Assembly (NCBI RefSeq): GCF_049994905.1
Contig: NZ_CP188258.1
Location: 2,480,001-2,544,000 of the forward strand
Direction of reading: 5' to 3'
DNA: 64,000 nucleotides
DNA from: Diaminobutyricibacter sp049994905
GTDB taxonomy: Bacteria > Actinomycetota > Actinomycetes > Actinomycetales > Microbacteriaceae
The translations under genes were made by a program, and so were the position numbers. The notes under the pieces are model-generated. The model saw only the letters and a list, made by a program, of their open reading frames with translations, was not told the origin of the DNA and made no database searches. Shown here in pieces: positions 25,909-33,275 of the stretch. The stretch's first letter is position 1, and the number at the start of each line of letters is the position of its first letter.

Positions 25909-27453
25909 CTAGAGCCACCCCGCCTCGCGGAGGGCGAGCCTGGCGTCCTCACGCGCGGAATACGGGATCCTCTCCCCCGCAACCTCCTGGTAGTCCTCAT
26001 GCCCGGGGCCCGCGTAGAGCACGACATCACCCTCACCGGCAAGGGACAACGCTTTGCGGAACGCGGCCCGCGGGTCGGGAACCTCGTACAGTTCGAGGTC
26101 GGGCACCGCATGCCGGGCACCGTCGAGGAGTGCGGCGCGGATGGTCGCAGGATCTTCGAAACGCGGGTGGAAGTCGGTGATGACCACGGCATCCGACCCC
26201 CGCGCAGCGATAGCGCCCATGTCGGCACGCTTCGTCGTGTCGCGGTCGCCGTCAGCGCCGAACACCATGATGATCCGTCCGTCGGTGACCTTGCGAAGGG
26301 CGCCGAGCGTCGAGAGGAAAGCGTCGGGACTGTGCCCGTAGTCGATGAACACGACCGGACCGGAGTCGCCCGAGATGCGCTCTGCACGGCCGGGTATGAA
26401 CGCATCGATCCCGCCATCGCGGTCGAGCGCCTGCGCGATGGCACCGAGGTCGTAGCCCGATTCGACGAGCATGACGATCGCGAGGGCCGCGTTCGCCGCC
26501 ATGTACCAGCCGAGGAGCGGAACCCGGGTCTGCAGGTGACGCCCGTCAGGACCCTCGAGCATGAACTCCGTATGGTCGACACTCTCGTCGACCACGGTCA
26601 TCGTCCATTCCGCGTCTCCTCCCGCCGAGCTCGAAAGAGTGGTGACCGGGATGCGCGACCGCTCGACGAGGGTGCGCCCCCAGTCGGAGTCGACTGTGAC
26701 GACCCCGCGACGGGCGCGATCGGGCTGGAACAGTTCGAGTTTCGCCGCAAAATAGTCGTCCATCGCAGCGTAGTCGTCGAGGTGGTCGTGGCTCAGGTTC
26801 GTGAACCCGACCACGTCGAACTCGATGCCGTCGACGCGGTGACGGGTGAGCGCCTGTGCGGAGACTTCGATGGCGACGGCGCGCACCGCTTCTTCTCGCA
26901 TCCGGGCCAGCAGAGCGTGGAGTTCGCTCGCTTCGGGAGTGGTCAGCTTGCTCGAGATCGCGGTCGAGCCGATACGGCGTTCTGCCGTGGAACTCAGTCC
27001 GGACACGACTCCGAGCTGGCCGAGGATGGCGTTCAGCAGGTACACGACACTCGTCTTGCCGTTCGTACCAGTGACACCGAACAGCGTCGCCGCATTCTCG
27101 TCGGTGCGGTAGATCCAGGCCGCAACGGCACCCAGCGCGGCGCGCGCATCCTGGGTGACGATGATCGGCAGACCGGAGTCGGCAGCGATGTCCGCGCCCG
27201 CCTCGTCCGTGAGGACGGCAACGGCCCCGGCTTCGGCCGCGGCGGCGGCGAACCGTGCGCCGTGCGCGTTGCGGCCCGGCACACCGACGTAGAGGTCGCC
27301 GGGTTCGACGGCGGCCGAGCTGAGAGCCACGCCTGTGACCTCGACGGCGTCGAGATCACCGCGGCACTCGAGCCCGAATTCCGCCACAAGTTGTGCGAGC
27401 GGTCGGGCGACGGGATGCTCCGGGCGCAATGTTGAGGGCGCCGATCCTGTCAC
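25909..27453 (-). CDS. murE: MurE: UDP-MurNAc-L-Ala-D-Glu ligase for the third amino acid (non-standard specificity motif)
   Basis: This ligase adds the third stem-peptide residue and determines the peptidoglycan type. The ATP loop is VTGTNGKTSVVY (about 126-137); the nucleotide and MurNAc-dipeptide motifs SSKLTTPEA, EVSAQALTRHRVDGI and NLSHDHLDDYA are normal. The specificity loop near 425-433 reads DFHPRFEDP, not the DNPR of meso-diaminopimelate-adding enzymes. Together with the Microbacteriaceae-like context this fits a B-type wall with ornithine, diaminobutyrate, lysine or homoserine at position 3. GTG at 27453 has AAAGTGAG upstream; GTG at 27462 is possible. About 515 residues. Confidence 0.92.
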   Translation of the reverse strand: MTGSAPSTLRPEHPVARPLAQLVAEFGLECRGDLDAVEVTGVALSSAAVEPGDLYVGVPGRNAHGARFAAAAAEAGAVAVLTDEAGADIAADSGLPIIVTQDARAALGAVAAWIYRTDENAATLFGVTGTNGKTSVVYLLNAILGQLGVVSGLSSTAERRIGSTAISSKLTTPEASELHALLARMREEAVRAVAIEVSAQALTRHRVDGIEFDVVGFTNLSHDHLDDYAAMDDYFAAKLELFQPDRARRGVVTVDSDWGRTLVERSRIPVTTLSSSAGGDAEWTMTVVDESVDHTEFMLEGPDGRHLQTRVPLLGWYMAANAALAIVMLVESGYDLGAIAQALDRDGGIDAFIPGRAERISGDSGPVVFIDYGHSPDAFLSTLGALRKVTDGRIIMVFGADGDRDTTKRADMGAIAARGSDAVVITDFHPRFEDPATIRAALLDGARHAVPDLELYEVPDPRAAFRKALSLAGEGDVVLYAGPGHEDYQEVAGERIPYSAREDARLALREAGWL

Positions 27454-27464
27454 GGGGCTCACTT

Positions 27465-29225
27465 TCAGTAGTACGGGTCGTAGTTCGCGGGGGCTGTCGT
27501 CGACGGCTTGACCCGGAACGTCTTCAGCACCTGGCTCATGATCGTTTTGAACAGTGGCGCCGCTGCTGCCGACGAAGTAATCGTAGTCGGGTACCCGATG
27601 TTGACCGAAACGACGTATTGCGGATCGTCGACCGGAGCGACGCCCATAACAGACACGTAGTAGCTCGGCAAGTAGCCGCCTTTTCCGTCCGGCTGCTGGG
27701 CAGTACCGGTCTTCGCAGCCACGCGGTAGCCGGGGATGTTGAGCTGCCTGGAGAGTTCGCCCTGCTGCACGACCGACTCCATCATGCCGAGCGTCTGCTG
27801 GGAGGCCGACGTCGAGATCACCTGCGTGGCCTTGGGCTTCGGCACGTCGGTCATGGTGCCATCCGCCTGCTTGCATCCGTCGATGAGAGTGAGAGGGATG
27901 CGCTTGCCGCCGTTCGCAAGGGCCTGGTAGGCGCCCACCATCTGGATCTGGGTCGCGGACACGCCCTGGCCGAACATCGTCGCGTATTTCGTCTGGTCGT
28001 CCCAGGAGCTGACCGGGTTCAGGATGCCGGACGACTCACCGGGGAAGTCGATGCCGGTGTCCTGGCCGATCCCGAATGCCTTCAGGTAGTTGTAGCGAAC
28101 GGTGTCGTCCATCTTGCTGCCCAGGATCGACATGCCCGTGTTCGACGAATTCATGAGCACGCCGGTCAGGGTGAGGCGTTCGGTGTCATGGAACCCGGAG
28201 TCGTGCAGGTCGGCTCCGTGACCGGAGACGAAGTGGTAGGGCGCGAGCACCTGCGTCTCGGGCGTCGCCTTGCCGTTGTCGATGAGGGCGGATGCGGTCA
28301 GCGCCTTGAAGGTCGAGCCCGGCTCATACGGGTTGGCGAAGGGCAGCGCGCCCCAATAGGTCGAGGGGGTGCCGTCGACGTTGTTCGGATCGACCGACGG
28401 CCATTGGGCCACCGCGCGGAGTTTGCCCGTCTTGGCCTCCGCGACAGTGACGAAACCGAACTTCGCACCGAGCGCCGGCACGACCTCGGCGAGCTGCTGC
28501 TCGGCGAACCACTGCAGGTCGCTGTTGATGGTGGTGACCAGCTGGCCCCCGTCCTTGGCCTGCTTCTCGACGACCGTGCTGCCGGGGATCGCCACGCCGT
28601 CGGCACCCAGCTGCGACGTCTCCTGGCCGTTCGTTCCGGCGAGGCACGCGTTCTCGCTCAGTTCGAGCCCGGCCTGGGCCTGGCCCTCCCCGCTCACGAA
28701 ACCGATGAGGTTGCCTGCGACTGCGCCGTTCGGGTAGGTGCGTGACGGGGTCTTCGTGAAGCTCAGCCACGGGATGTTCAGCTTGTCGAGCTGGTCGAAC
28801 ATGGTGACATCCATGCCCGACTTCACGAGCGCGTACTTGGACTCCGGGTTGGATTTGAGCGCGTTCTGGATGAGCGCGAGGATCGCCGGACCGCCCTTTC
28901 CGGTGATGCGGCCGATGTCGTTCACATTCTTCGTCAGCGATGCCTGCCCATCCGACTTCGCCGCCTCGTTCGCGTCGAACGGCGAGAGCGCCGCTGTGTA
29001 CCGCCAGACGCTGCCTGCGAGCGTGTTGCCCGCTTCATCGACGATGCTCCCGCGGATGCCGTAAAGGGGCTGCGAATACGACTTGGCGTTCACCGACTCC
29101 CGCTGCAGCTGGTCGGCGCGAACCACCTGGATGTCGACCAGTTTGCCGCCGAGAACGCAGACACTGACGACGATCGCAGCGACCGTCACGGTTGTTCGGC
29201 GCCGCATCGACTTGCGGGTCATCAC
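27465..29225 (-). CDS. ftsI: Septal peptidoglycan transpeptidase FtsI (PBP3)
   Basis: A class B penicillin-binding protein that cross-links septal peptidoglycan. The 586 residues have a basic N-terminus, one membrane anchor (about 12-30), a dimerisation domain and a transpeptidase domain with the three active-site motifs: SxxK in EPGSTFKAL (about 300-308), SxN in NSSNTG (about 357-362) and KTGTAQ (about 501-506). No PASTA domains are present. The ATG at 29225 starts MTRKSMRRR. It lies between ftsL and murE in the standard order; a 93-base, repeat-bearing gap separates it from ftsL. Confidence 0.95.
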   Translation of the reverse strand: MMTRKSMRRRTTVTVAAIVVSVCVLGGKLVDIQVVRADQLQRESVNAKSYSQPLYGIRGSIVDEAGNTLAGSVWRYTAALSPFDANEAAKSDGQASLTKNVNDIGRITGKGGPAILALIQNALKSNPESKYALVKSGMDVTMFDQLDKLNIPWLSFTKTPSRTYPNGAVAGNLIGFVSGEGQAQAGLELSENACLAGTNGQETSQLGADGVAIPGSTVVEKQAKDGGQLVTTINSDLQWFAEQQLAEVVPALGAKFGFVTVAEAKTGKLRAVAQWPSVDPNNVDGTPSTYWGALPFANPYEPGSTFKALTASALIDNGKATPETQVLAPYHFVSGHGADLHDSGFHDTERLTLTGVLMNSSNTGMSILGSKMDDTVRYNYLKAFGIGQDTGIDFPGESSGILNPVSSWDDQTKYATMFGQGVSATQIQMVGAYQALANGGKRIPLTLIDGCKQADGTMTDVPKPKATQVISTSASQQTLGMMESVVQQGELSRQLNIPGYRVAAKTGTAQQPDGKGGYLPSYYVSVMGVAPVDDPQYVVSVNIGYPTTITSSAAAAPLFKTIMSQVLKTFRVKPSTTAPANYDPYY

Positions 29226-29274
29226 TGTGCTGGTCGTCCTTCCGTTCGCGCGTCACACCTGAGCATCGCGGCAG

Positions 29275-29322
29275 TTCCTGATCGCTTCAGCGCTTGATCG
29301 CGTCAGTGCTTGATTGCGTCAG
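29275..29322. repeat. Three degenerate 16-bp tandem units between ftsL and ftsI
   Basis: Units at 29275-29290, 29291-29306 and 29307-29322 share the core TGATYGCKTCAG. The last unit contains the ftsL stop codon. It lies in the ftsL-ftsI gap of the otherwise compact cluster; no function is evident. Confidence 0.7.
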
Positions 29323-29939
29323 TGCGTCACCGGCGTCGGCAGCGCTCCGTTCAACGGTAGGGTCGGCGGCGCCGCGTGCGCGGCAGGCACGCTCGCGGTC
29401 GACGGATTCACAGTCTTCGGAGCCTTCGCGGGAGCCGCATGCTGATTCACCAGCGGAACGCCCTGAAGCAGCGCGTTCGGTACCAGGTTGCCCTGCCCGC
29501 CGGTGACCGTTCCGGCTCCGGCCGAGGCGGCTTCGGGCGCACCGAGGATCGCACCGTCGGAAAGCCGGAGGTACGCGGGGCTGCTGTTGCTCACCATCCC
29601 GAGGGCGTTGGCGCTTGCGGCGAGGTACTGCGGCGAGGCGAGGCGATCGAGATCTTCTGAGGCGGCCTGGTAGTCGCGCTGCAACTGCTTCTGGCTGTCC
29701 TGAAGAGTGTTGAGCTGGTACGCCCCCTGAGAGATCGTGATGCTCAGCAGGAGCTGGGCGATCACGATGGCGAGGAGCGTGGCCACGGCGACGATCGCAT
29801 AGACGGTCCGTGGGCGTGCACGGCGCTGGCCGCGAGTCGAGACCACCTCGAGGTGGCTCGTGTGCTCCTCATCGTGCGTGAGGGGTGCCGTGCGTCCCAC
29901 CCACAGTGCCCGGCGGTCCTCTGCCACATTCGTGCTCAT
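29319..29939 (-). CDS. ftsL: FtsL-like septum protein
   Basis: A bitopic divisome protein recognised by position and architecture more than by sequence: a cytoplasmic N-terminus of about 46 residues, one span (about 47-70; AIVAVATLLAIVIAQLLLS), then a short coiled coil (about 72-100; LQDSQKQLQRDY, leucine-zipper-like) and a segment LDRLASPQYLAASANALGM like the FtsL/FtsB motif. The periplasmic tail is Ala/Pro/Thr-rich and longer than usual (206 residues in total). ATG at 29939 overlaps the rsmH stop (ATGA). It would act with FtsQ and FtsB to activate FtsW/FtsI. Confidence 0.85.
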   Translation of the reverse strand: MSTNVAEDRRALWVGRTAPLTHDEEHTSHLEVVSTRGQRRARPRTVYAIVAVATLLAIVIAQLLLSITISQGAYQLNTLQDSQKQLQRDYQAASEDLDRLASPQYLAASANALGMVSNSSPAYLRLSDGAILGAPEAASAGAGTVTGGQGNLVPNALLQGVPLVNQHAAPAKAPKTVNPSTASVPAAHAAPPTLPLNGALPTPVTH

Positions 29940-30904
29940 GAGCCCCTCCTCACGCGTTCGGCCGCCCGCAGGCGGACTGAAGTCGCCCGCGGGTTGGCCG
30001 CCTTCTCGTCGTCATCCGCGAGCTCGGCGCCGCGGATCAGCAGTTTCAGTTCAGGCCGGTGCTCCGGCAGTTCGACAGGAAGACCAGCGGGAGCACTCGA
30101 GGTCGACTTCGCCTGGAGAACCCTCTTGACGATGCGGTCTTCGAGGGACTGGTAGGCCTCGACCACGATTCGCCCCCCGACGGCAAGCGCATCGATGGCA
30201 CGCGGTATCGCCCGTTCGAGCACGGCCAGCTCCTGATTCACTTCGATGCGCAGCGCCTGGAAGACGCGCTTCGCAGGGTGTCCCTGCCGCTGTACGGCGA
30301 CGGGCGTGGCCTGCGTGATCACGTCGACGAGCTGGGCGGACCGGACGAACGGACGCTCCTGACGCGCCTCGACGATGCGGTGCGCGTAGCGTTGGGCCAG
30401 GCGTTCCTCGCCGTAGTCCCGGAAGATCCGGCGCAAATCGGCCTCGCTGTAGGTGGCGAGGATGGTCTCTGCGGTGAGCTCGCTGGTCGAGTCCATGCGC
30501 ATGTCGAGCGGGGCATCCTTCGAGTAGGAGAAACCCCGGTCGACTCGGTCCAGCTGGAGCGATGAGACGCCGAGGTCGAAGAGCACACCGTCGATCTCGT
30601 CGAATCCGAGTTCGTGAACCGCGTCGGCGATCCCGTCGTAGACCGTGTGCACCAGGTGGACCCGGTCGCCGAAGCGGGACAGCCGCTCCCCCGCGATCGA
30701 GAGCGCCTCCGGGTCGCGATCGAGGCCGACGAGGACGAGCTCGGGGAAGCGTTCGAGGAAAGCCTCCGAGTGGCCGCCCATGCCGAGTGTGGCATCGACG
30801 AACACCGCGCCGGGCGCCTGGAGTGCGGGCGCGAGAAGCTCCACACAGCGCTCGAGGAGGACCGGCGTGTGCAGGCGGTCCGCGGGAATGTTGTCGTCAG
30901 TCAT
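29936..30904 (-). CDS. rsmH: 16S rRNA (cytosine1402-N4)-methyltransferase RsmH
   Basis: An S-adenosylmethionine-dependent methyltransferase for C1402 of 16S rRNA; also called MraW. The protein begins MTDDNIPADRLHTPVLLERC; the SAM-binding segment is FVDATLGMGGHSEAFL (about 32-47), followed by LVGLDRDPEAL, GVLFDLGVSSLQLD, RGFSYSKDAPLDMRMD and the C-terminal GGRIVVEAYQSLEDRIVK. Length 322 is normal. The ATG at 30904 lacks a strong ribosome site; ATG at 30943 would add 13 residues. It is the second gene of the division cluster. Confidence 0.94.
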   Translation of the reverse strand: MTDDNIPADRLHTPVLLERCVELLAPALQAPGAVFVDATLGMGGHSEAFLERFPELVLVGLDRDPEALSIAGERLSRFGDRVHLVHTVYDGIADAVHELGFDEIDGVLFDLGVSSLQLDRVDRGFSYSKDAPLDMRMDSTSELTAETILATYSEADLRRIFRDYGEERLAQRYAHRIVEARQERPFVRSAQLVDVITQATPVAVQRQGHPAKRVFQALRIEVNQELAVLERAIPRAIDALAVGGRIVVEAYQSLEDRIVKRVLQAKSTSSAPAGLPVELPEHRPELKLLIRGAELADDDEKAANPRATSVRLRAAERVRRGS

Positions 30905-31005
30905 GGCATCCGGTGCTGCTCCTGGTTCCTGATCCCCATCCATTCCGACCTGGCACCGGGGAAGTGTGTCAGGGCGGCGAATGGCTGGGAGTCGGGCGCC
31001 AGGGG

Positions 31006-31437
31006 CTAGAAGAGTCCCGGGATCACCTCCTCCGTGGTGTTCGCGAACGATGCTTCCTGTTCGGCGAGGTAGGTCTCCCACGCCTCGGCGTCCCAGATCT
31101 CTGCGCGGCTGCCTGCGCCGATCACGACGAGATCGCGGTCCAGGCCGGCGTAGGTGCGGAGCGATTGGGGCACCGTGACGCGGTTCTGCTTGTCGGGCGT
31201 CTCCGCGCTGGCTCCGGACAGGAAGACGCGGAGGTAGTCACGGGCCTGCTTGCTGGTGACGGGCGCCTGGCGGATCTTCTCGTGCAGCGATTCGAATTCG
31301 CGCTGGCTGAAGACGTAGACGCAGTGCTCCTGGCCGCGGGTCATGACGATGCCGGAGGCGAGCTCATCCCGGAATTTGGCCGGCAGGATGATGCGCCCTT
31401 TGTCGTCGAGCTTAGGAGAGTACGTGCCAAGGAACAT
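31006..31437 (-). CDS. mraZ: MraZ, division cluster transcriptional regulator
   Basis: An AbrB-like DNA-binding protein that controls the division and cell wall cluster and can affect rsmH activity. The 143 residues begin MFLGTYSPKLDDKGRIILPAKFR, the first of two AbrB-type motifs (about 7-25); the second is DKQNRVTVPQSLRTYAGL (about 82-99). Length is normal. The ATG at 31437 has GGGGGAGA six bases upstream. Three phased GTGGA boxes at 31480-31504 are probably its own operator. It is the first gene of the cluster. Confidence 0.96.
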   Translation of the reverse strand: MFLGTYSPKLDDKGRIILPAKFRDELASGIVMTRGQEHCVYVFSQREFESLHEKIRQAPVTSKQARDYLRVFLSGASAETPDKQNRVTVPQSLRTYAGLDRDLVVIGAGSRAEIWDAEAWETYLAEQEASFANTTEEVIPGLF

Positions 31438-31479
31438 CGGCTTCTCCCCCCACTCTTCCGGCCAAGGTTGCGGTGTGCC

Positions 31480-31504
31480 TCCACTTTACTCCACTCCCAT
31501 CCAC
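31480..31504 (-). promoter_or_regulatory. MraZ boxes: three GTGGA repeats with exact 10-bp period
   Basis: On the minus strand GTGGA occurs at 31504-31500, 31494-31490 and 31484-31480, each 10 bases apart, so all face the same side of the helix. Direct 10-bp-phased GTGG-type repeats upstream of mraZ are the known binding sites of MraZ in several bacteria. A fourth GTGGG (31453-31449) lies nearer the start codon. Confidence 0.75.
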
Positions 31505-31514
31505 GATTCAATGA

Positions 31515-31520
31515 ATTATG
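31515..31520 (-). promoter_or_regulatory. Candidate -10 element of the mraZ (division cluster) promoter
   Basis: CATAAT (31520-31515, minus strand) lies about 10 bases before the first MraZ box, so transcription would begin within or next to the boxes, as expected for repression. No good -35 sequence is seen at the usual distance. Confidence 0.4.
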
Positions 31521-31623
31521 CTCGCTTAGCCCCACATTGGGGGCATTTGACCGCGGAAAATCAAGGATATTCGCGGTGGAGGAAAATGGAGTGGCCGGGA
31601 GCTGGAAAGGGGTGCCCGGACGC

Positions 31624-31652
31624 AAAAAAAGGGCCGATCCGAAGATCGACCC
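31624..31652 (-). terminator. Strong rho-independent terminator after the DUF3040 gene
   Basis: Read on the minus strand, a 9-bp stem with one G-U pair (31652-31644 with 31639-31631) closes on TTCG and is followed by seven T residues (31630-31624). It separates the DUF3040 gene from the division cluster promoter. Confidence 0.9.
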
Positions 31653-31691
31653 TTGTTCCGTTCCGCCGGTGGAGGCGGGTGGAGGAGTGCC

Positions 31692-32081
31692 CTAGTTGTG
31701 GCCGTCCTGTCGCTTGTCCCACCGGTCGTTGAGCTTGTCCATGAAACCTGGCTGCGCTGAGCCGGAGCCGCCGTTGCGGTTCGCCGGGCGATCCGCAACG
31801 TCTTCTGGCGCGACTGTGCTGCGTCGCGGCGGCGCGATGGCGAGGAGTACGCCGACGAACATCAGAACGAACCCGATCACTCCGACGATCGGCACCTGGA
31901 TGAAGACACCGGTGATGAGCACGCCGACGCCGACGACCGCGAGAAGGATACCGAGAACGATCGACCGGTATGCCGGTCGACCTCTTCGGGCTCCTACCGT
32001 GGCAACGAAGTCAGCATCGTTGTGATAGAGGCTGCGCTCCATCTCTTCGAGGAGGCGCTGCTCGTGTTCTGAAAGCGGCAT
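31692..32081 (-). CDS. DUF3040 membrane protein
   Basis: A small 129-residue actinobacterial protein of the DUF3040 family. It starts MPLSEHEQRLLEEMERSLYH, the family signature, followed by two membrane spans (about 42-60 and 66-85) and a Pro/Gly/Asn-rich C-terminal tail ending in basic and acidic residues. AGGGGG lies about six bases before the ATG at 32081, which decides the start. It is a usual neighbour of mraZ in actinobacteria. No function is known for the family. Confidence 0.88.
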   Translation of the reverse strand: MPLSEHEQRLLEEMERSLYHNDADFVATVGARRGRPAYRSIVLGILLAVVGVGVLITGVFIQVPIVGVIGFVLMFVGVLLAIAPPRRSTVAPEDVADRPANRNGGSGSAQPGFMDKLNDRWDKRQDGHN

Positions 32082-32144
32082 CCAGATCCCCCTCTGCTCG
32101 GGTTCGACGCATTGTGAAGCTGATTCTAACCCCGCGACGGTGGC

Positions 32145-32156
32145 TAGGCTAGGCGT
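32145..32156 (+). promoter_or_regulatory. Candidate leaderless -10 element for idsA
   Basis: TAGGCT (32145-32150) is followed by six bases and then the GTG start at 32157. No Shine-Dalgarno is present. Confidence 0.55.
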
Positions 32157-33275
32157 GTGGGAGAAAGCATACGATTCGTCGACCTGGTGCAGTCCAGAAT
32201 CGATGATTTCCTCGACACCCGCTCGTCTATTCTCGTCTCCATAGGACCCGAACTCTCCCCGATCCAAGCGTTCTCTCGGGACTTTCTCAGCGGCGGCAAG
32301 CGGTTTCGTGCCCTGTTCTGCTACTGGGGATGGCAGAGCGCCCGCTCAGCCGGTGCTGACCCCGATTCGGCGATCGTCGAATCGACCGGAGCGCTAGCGC
32401 CCGTCGTCTCGGCGGCGAGTGCGCTGGAACTCTTCCATGCCGCGGCGCTCGTCCACGACGACATCATCGACAATTCGGACACCCGCCGGGGTTCGCCGGC
32501 CGCGCACCGTCGCTTTGAGACTCTCCACCGGGACGAAGGCTGGACGGGGAGTCCAGCCGATTTCGGTTCGGGTGCCGCCCTCCTGCTCGGCGACCTGCTT
32601 CTGAGCTGGAGCGACGAACTCTTCGACGAGGGCCTGCAGGAGCTTCCCAGCGCCGCCGGTCGACGTGCAGCGCGTGCAGAGTTCAACCGGATGCGCATCG
32701 AGGTCACTGCGGGGCAGTACCTGGACATCCTCGAAGAGCGGGCGTGGAACACCCAGGACGAAGCCGAGCACCTGTCGCGTGCTGAACGGGTCATCGTCTT
32801 CAAATCGGCCAAGTACAGTGTCGAGGCCCCACTTGTCATCGGCGCCCAGCTTGCGGGAGCGACCGTCGGACAGATCGACTCGTTGCGAAGTTTCGGGCTG
32901 CCCCTCGGGATCGCGTACCAGTTGCGCGATGACCTGCTCGGGGTTTTCGGGGATGCCTCGGTCACCGGGAAGCCGAGCGGCGACGACCTGCGCGAGGGCA
33001 AGCGCACCGTACTCATCGCGCTCGCGCGCAGGGCCCTCTCGAACGGGCAGCGTCGCCTGCTCGACGAGTTGCTCGGGGACCCGGATCTGACACCCCAGCA
33101 GGTCGACATGCTGCAGCGAACCATTCGGGAGAGCGGTGCCGTCGACGCGATCGAGACCATGATCGCCGAGAATGTCGAGCGTGCCATCGCTGCCGTCGAT
33201 GCAGCGCCGCTGGCCACCCAGGCTCGTACCCAGCTGCGCGAACTCGCAACCACGGTCACCCGACGCGACTACTGA
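32157..33275 (+). CDS. idsA: Polyprenyl (geranylgeranyl-type) diphosphate synthase
   Basis: A trans-isoprenyl diphosphate synthase that condenses isopentenyl diphosphate onto allylic diphosphates. The 372 residues carry the first Asp-rich motif in LVHDDIIDNSDTRRG (about 98-112) and the second in LRDDLLGVFGD (about 257-267), plus GGKRFRA near the N-terminus and GKRTVLI later. Product length cannot be told reliably. It may supply precursors for carotenoids, quinone or polyprenyl phosphate. The GTG start has TAGGCT six bases upstream, so it is probably leaderless. Its 3' end overlaps the convergent HNH gene by 20 bases. Confidence 0.9.
   Translation: MGESIRFVDLVQSRIDDFLDTRSSILVSIGPELSPIQAFSRDFLSGGKRFRALFCYWGWQSARSAGADPDSAIVESTGALAPVVSAASALELFHAAALVHDDIIDNSDTRRGSPAAHRRFETLHRDEGWTGSPADFGSGAALLLGDLLLSWSDELFDEGLQELPSAAGRRAARAEFNRMRIEVTAGQYLDILEERAWNTQDEAEHLSRAERVIVFKSAKYSVEAPLVIGAQLAGATVGQIDSLRSFGLPLGIAYQLRDDLLGVFGDASVTGKPSGDDLREGKRTVLIALARRALSNGQRRLLDELLGDPDLTPQQVDMLQRTIRESGAVDAIETMIAENVERAIAAVDAAPLATQARTQLRELATTVTRRDY

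Noticed and set aside
29936..31081. A longer rsmH starting at 31081.
   Set aside because: The extra residues are Arg/Gly/Pro-rich, overlap mraZ and match nothing in the family; MTDDNIP is the natural start.
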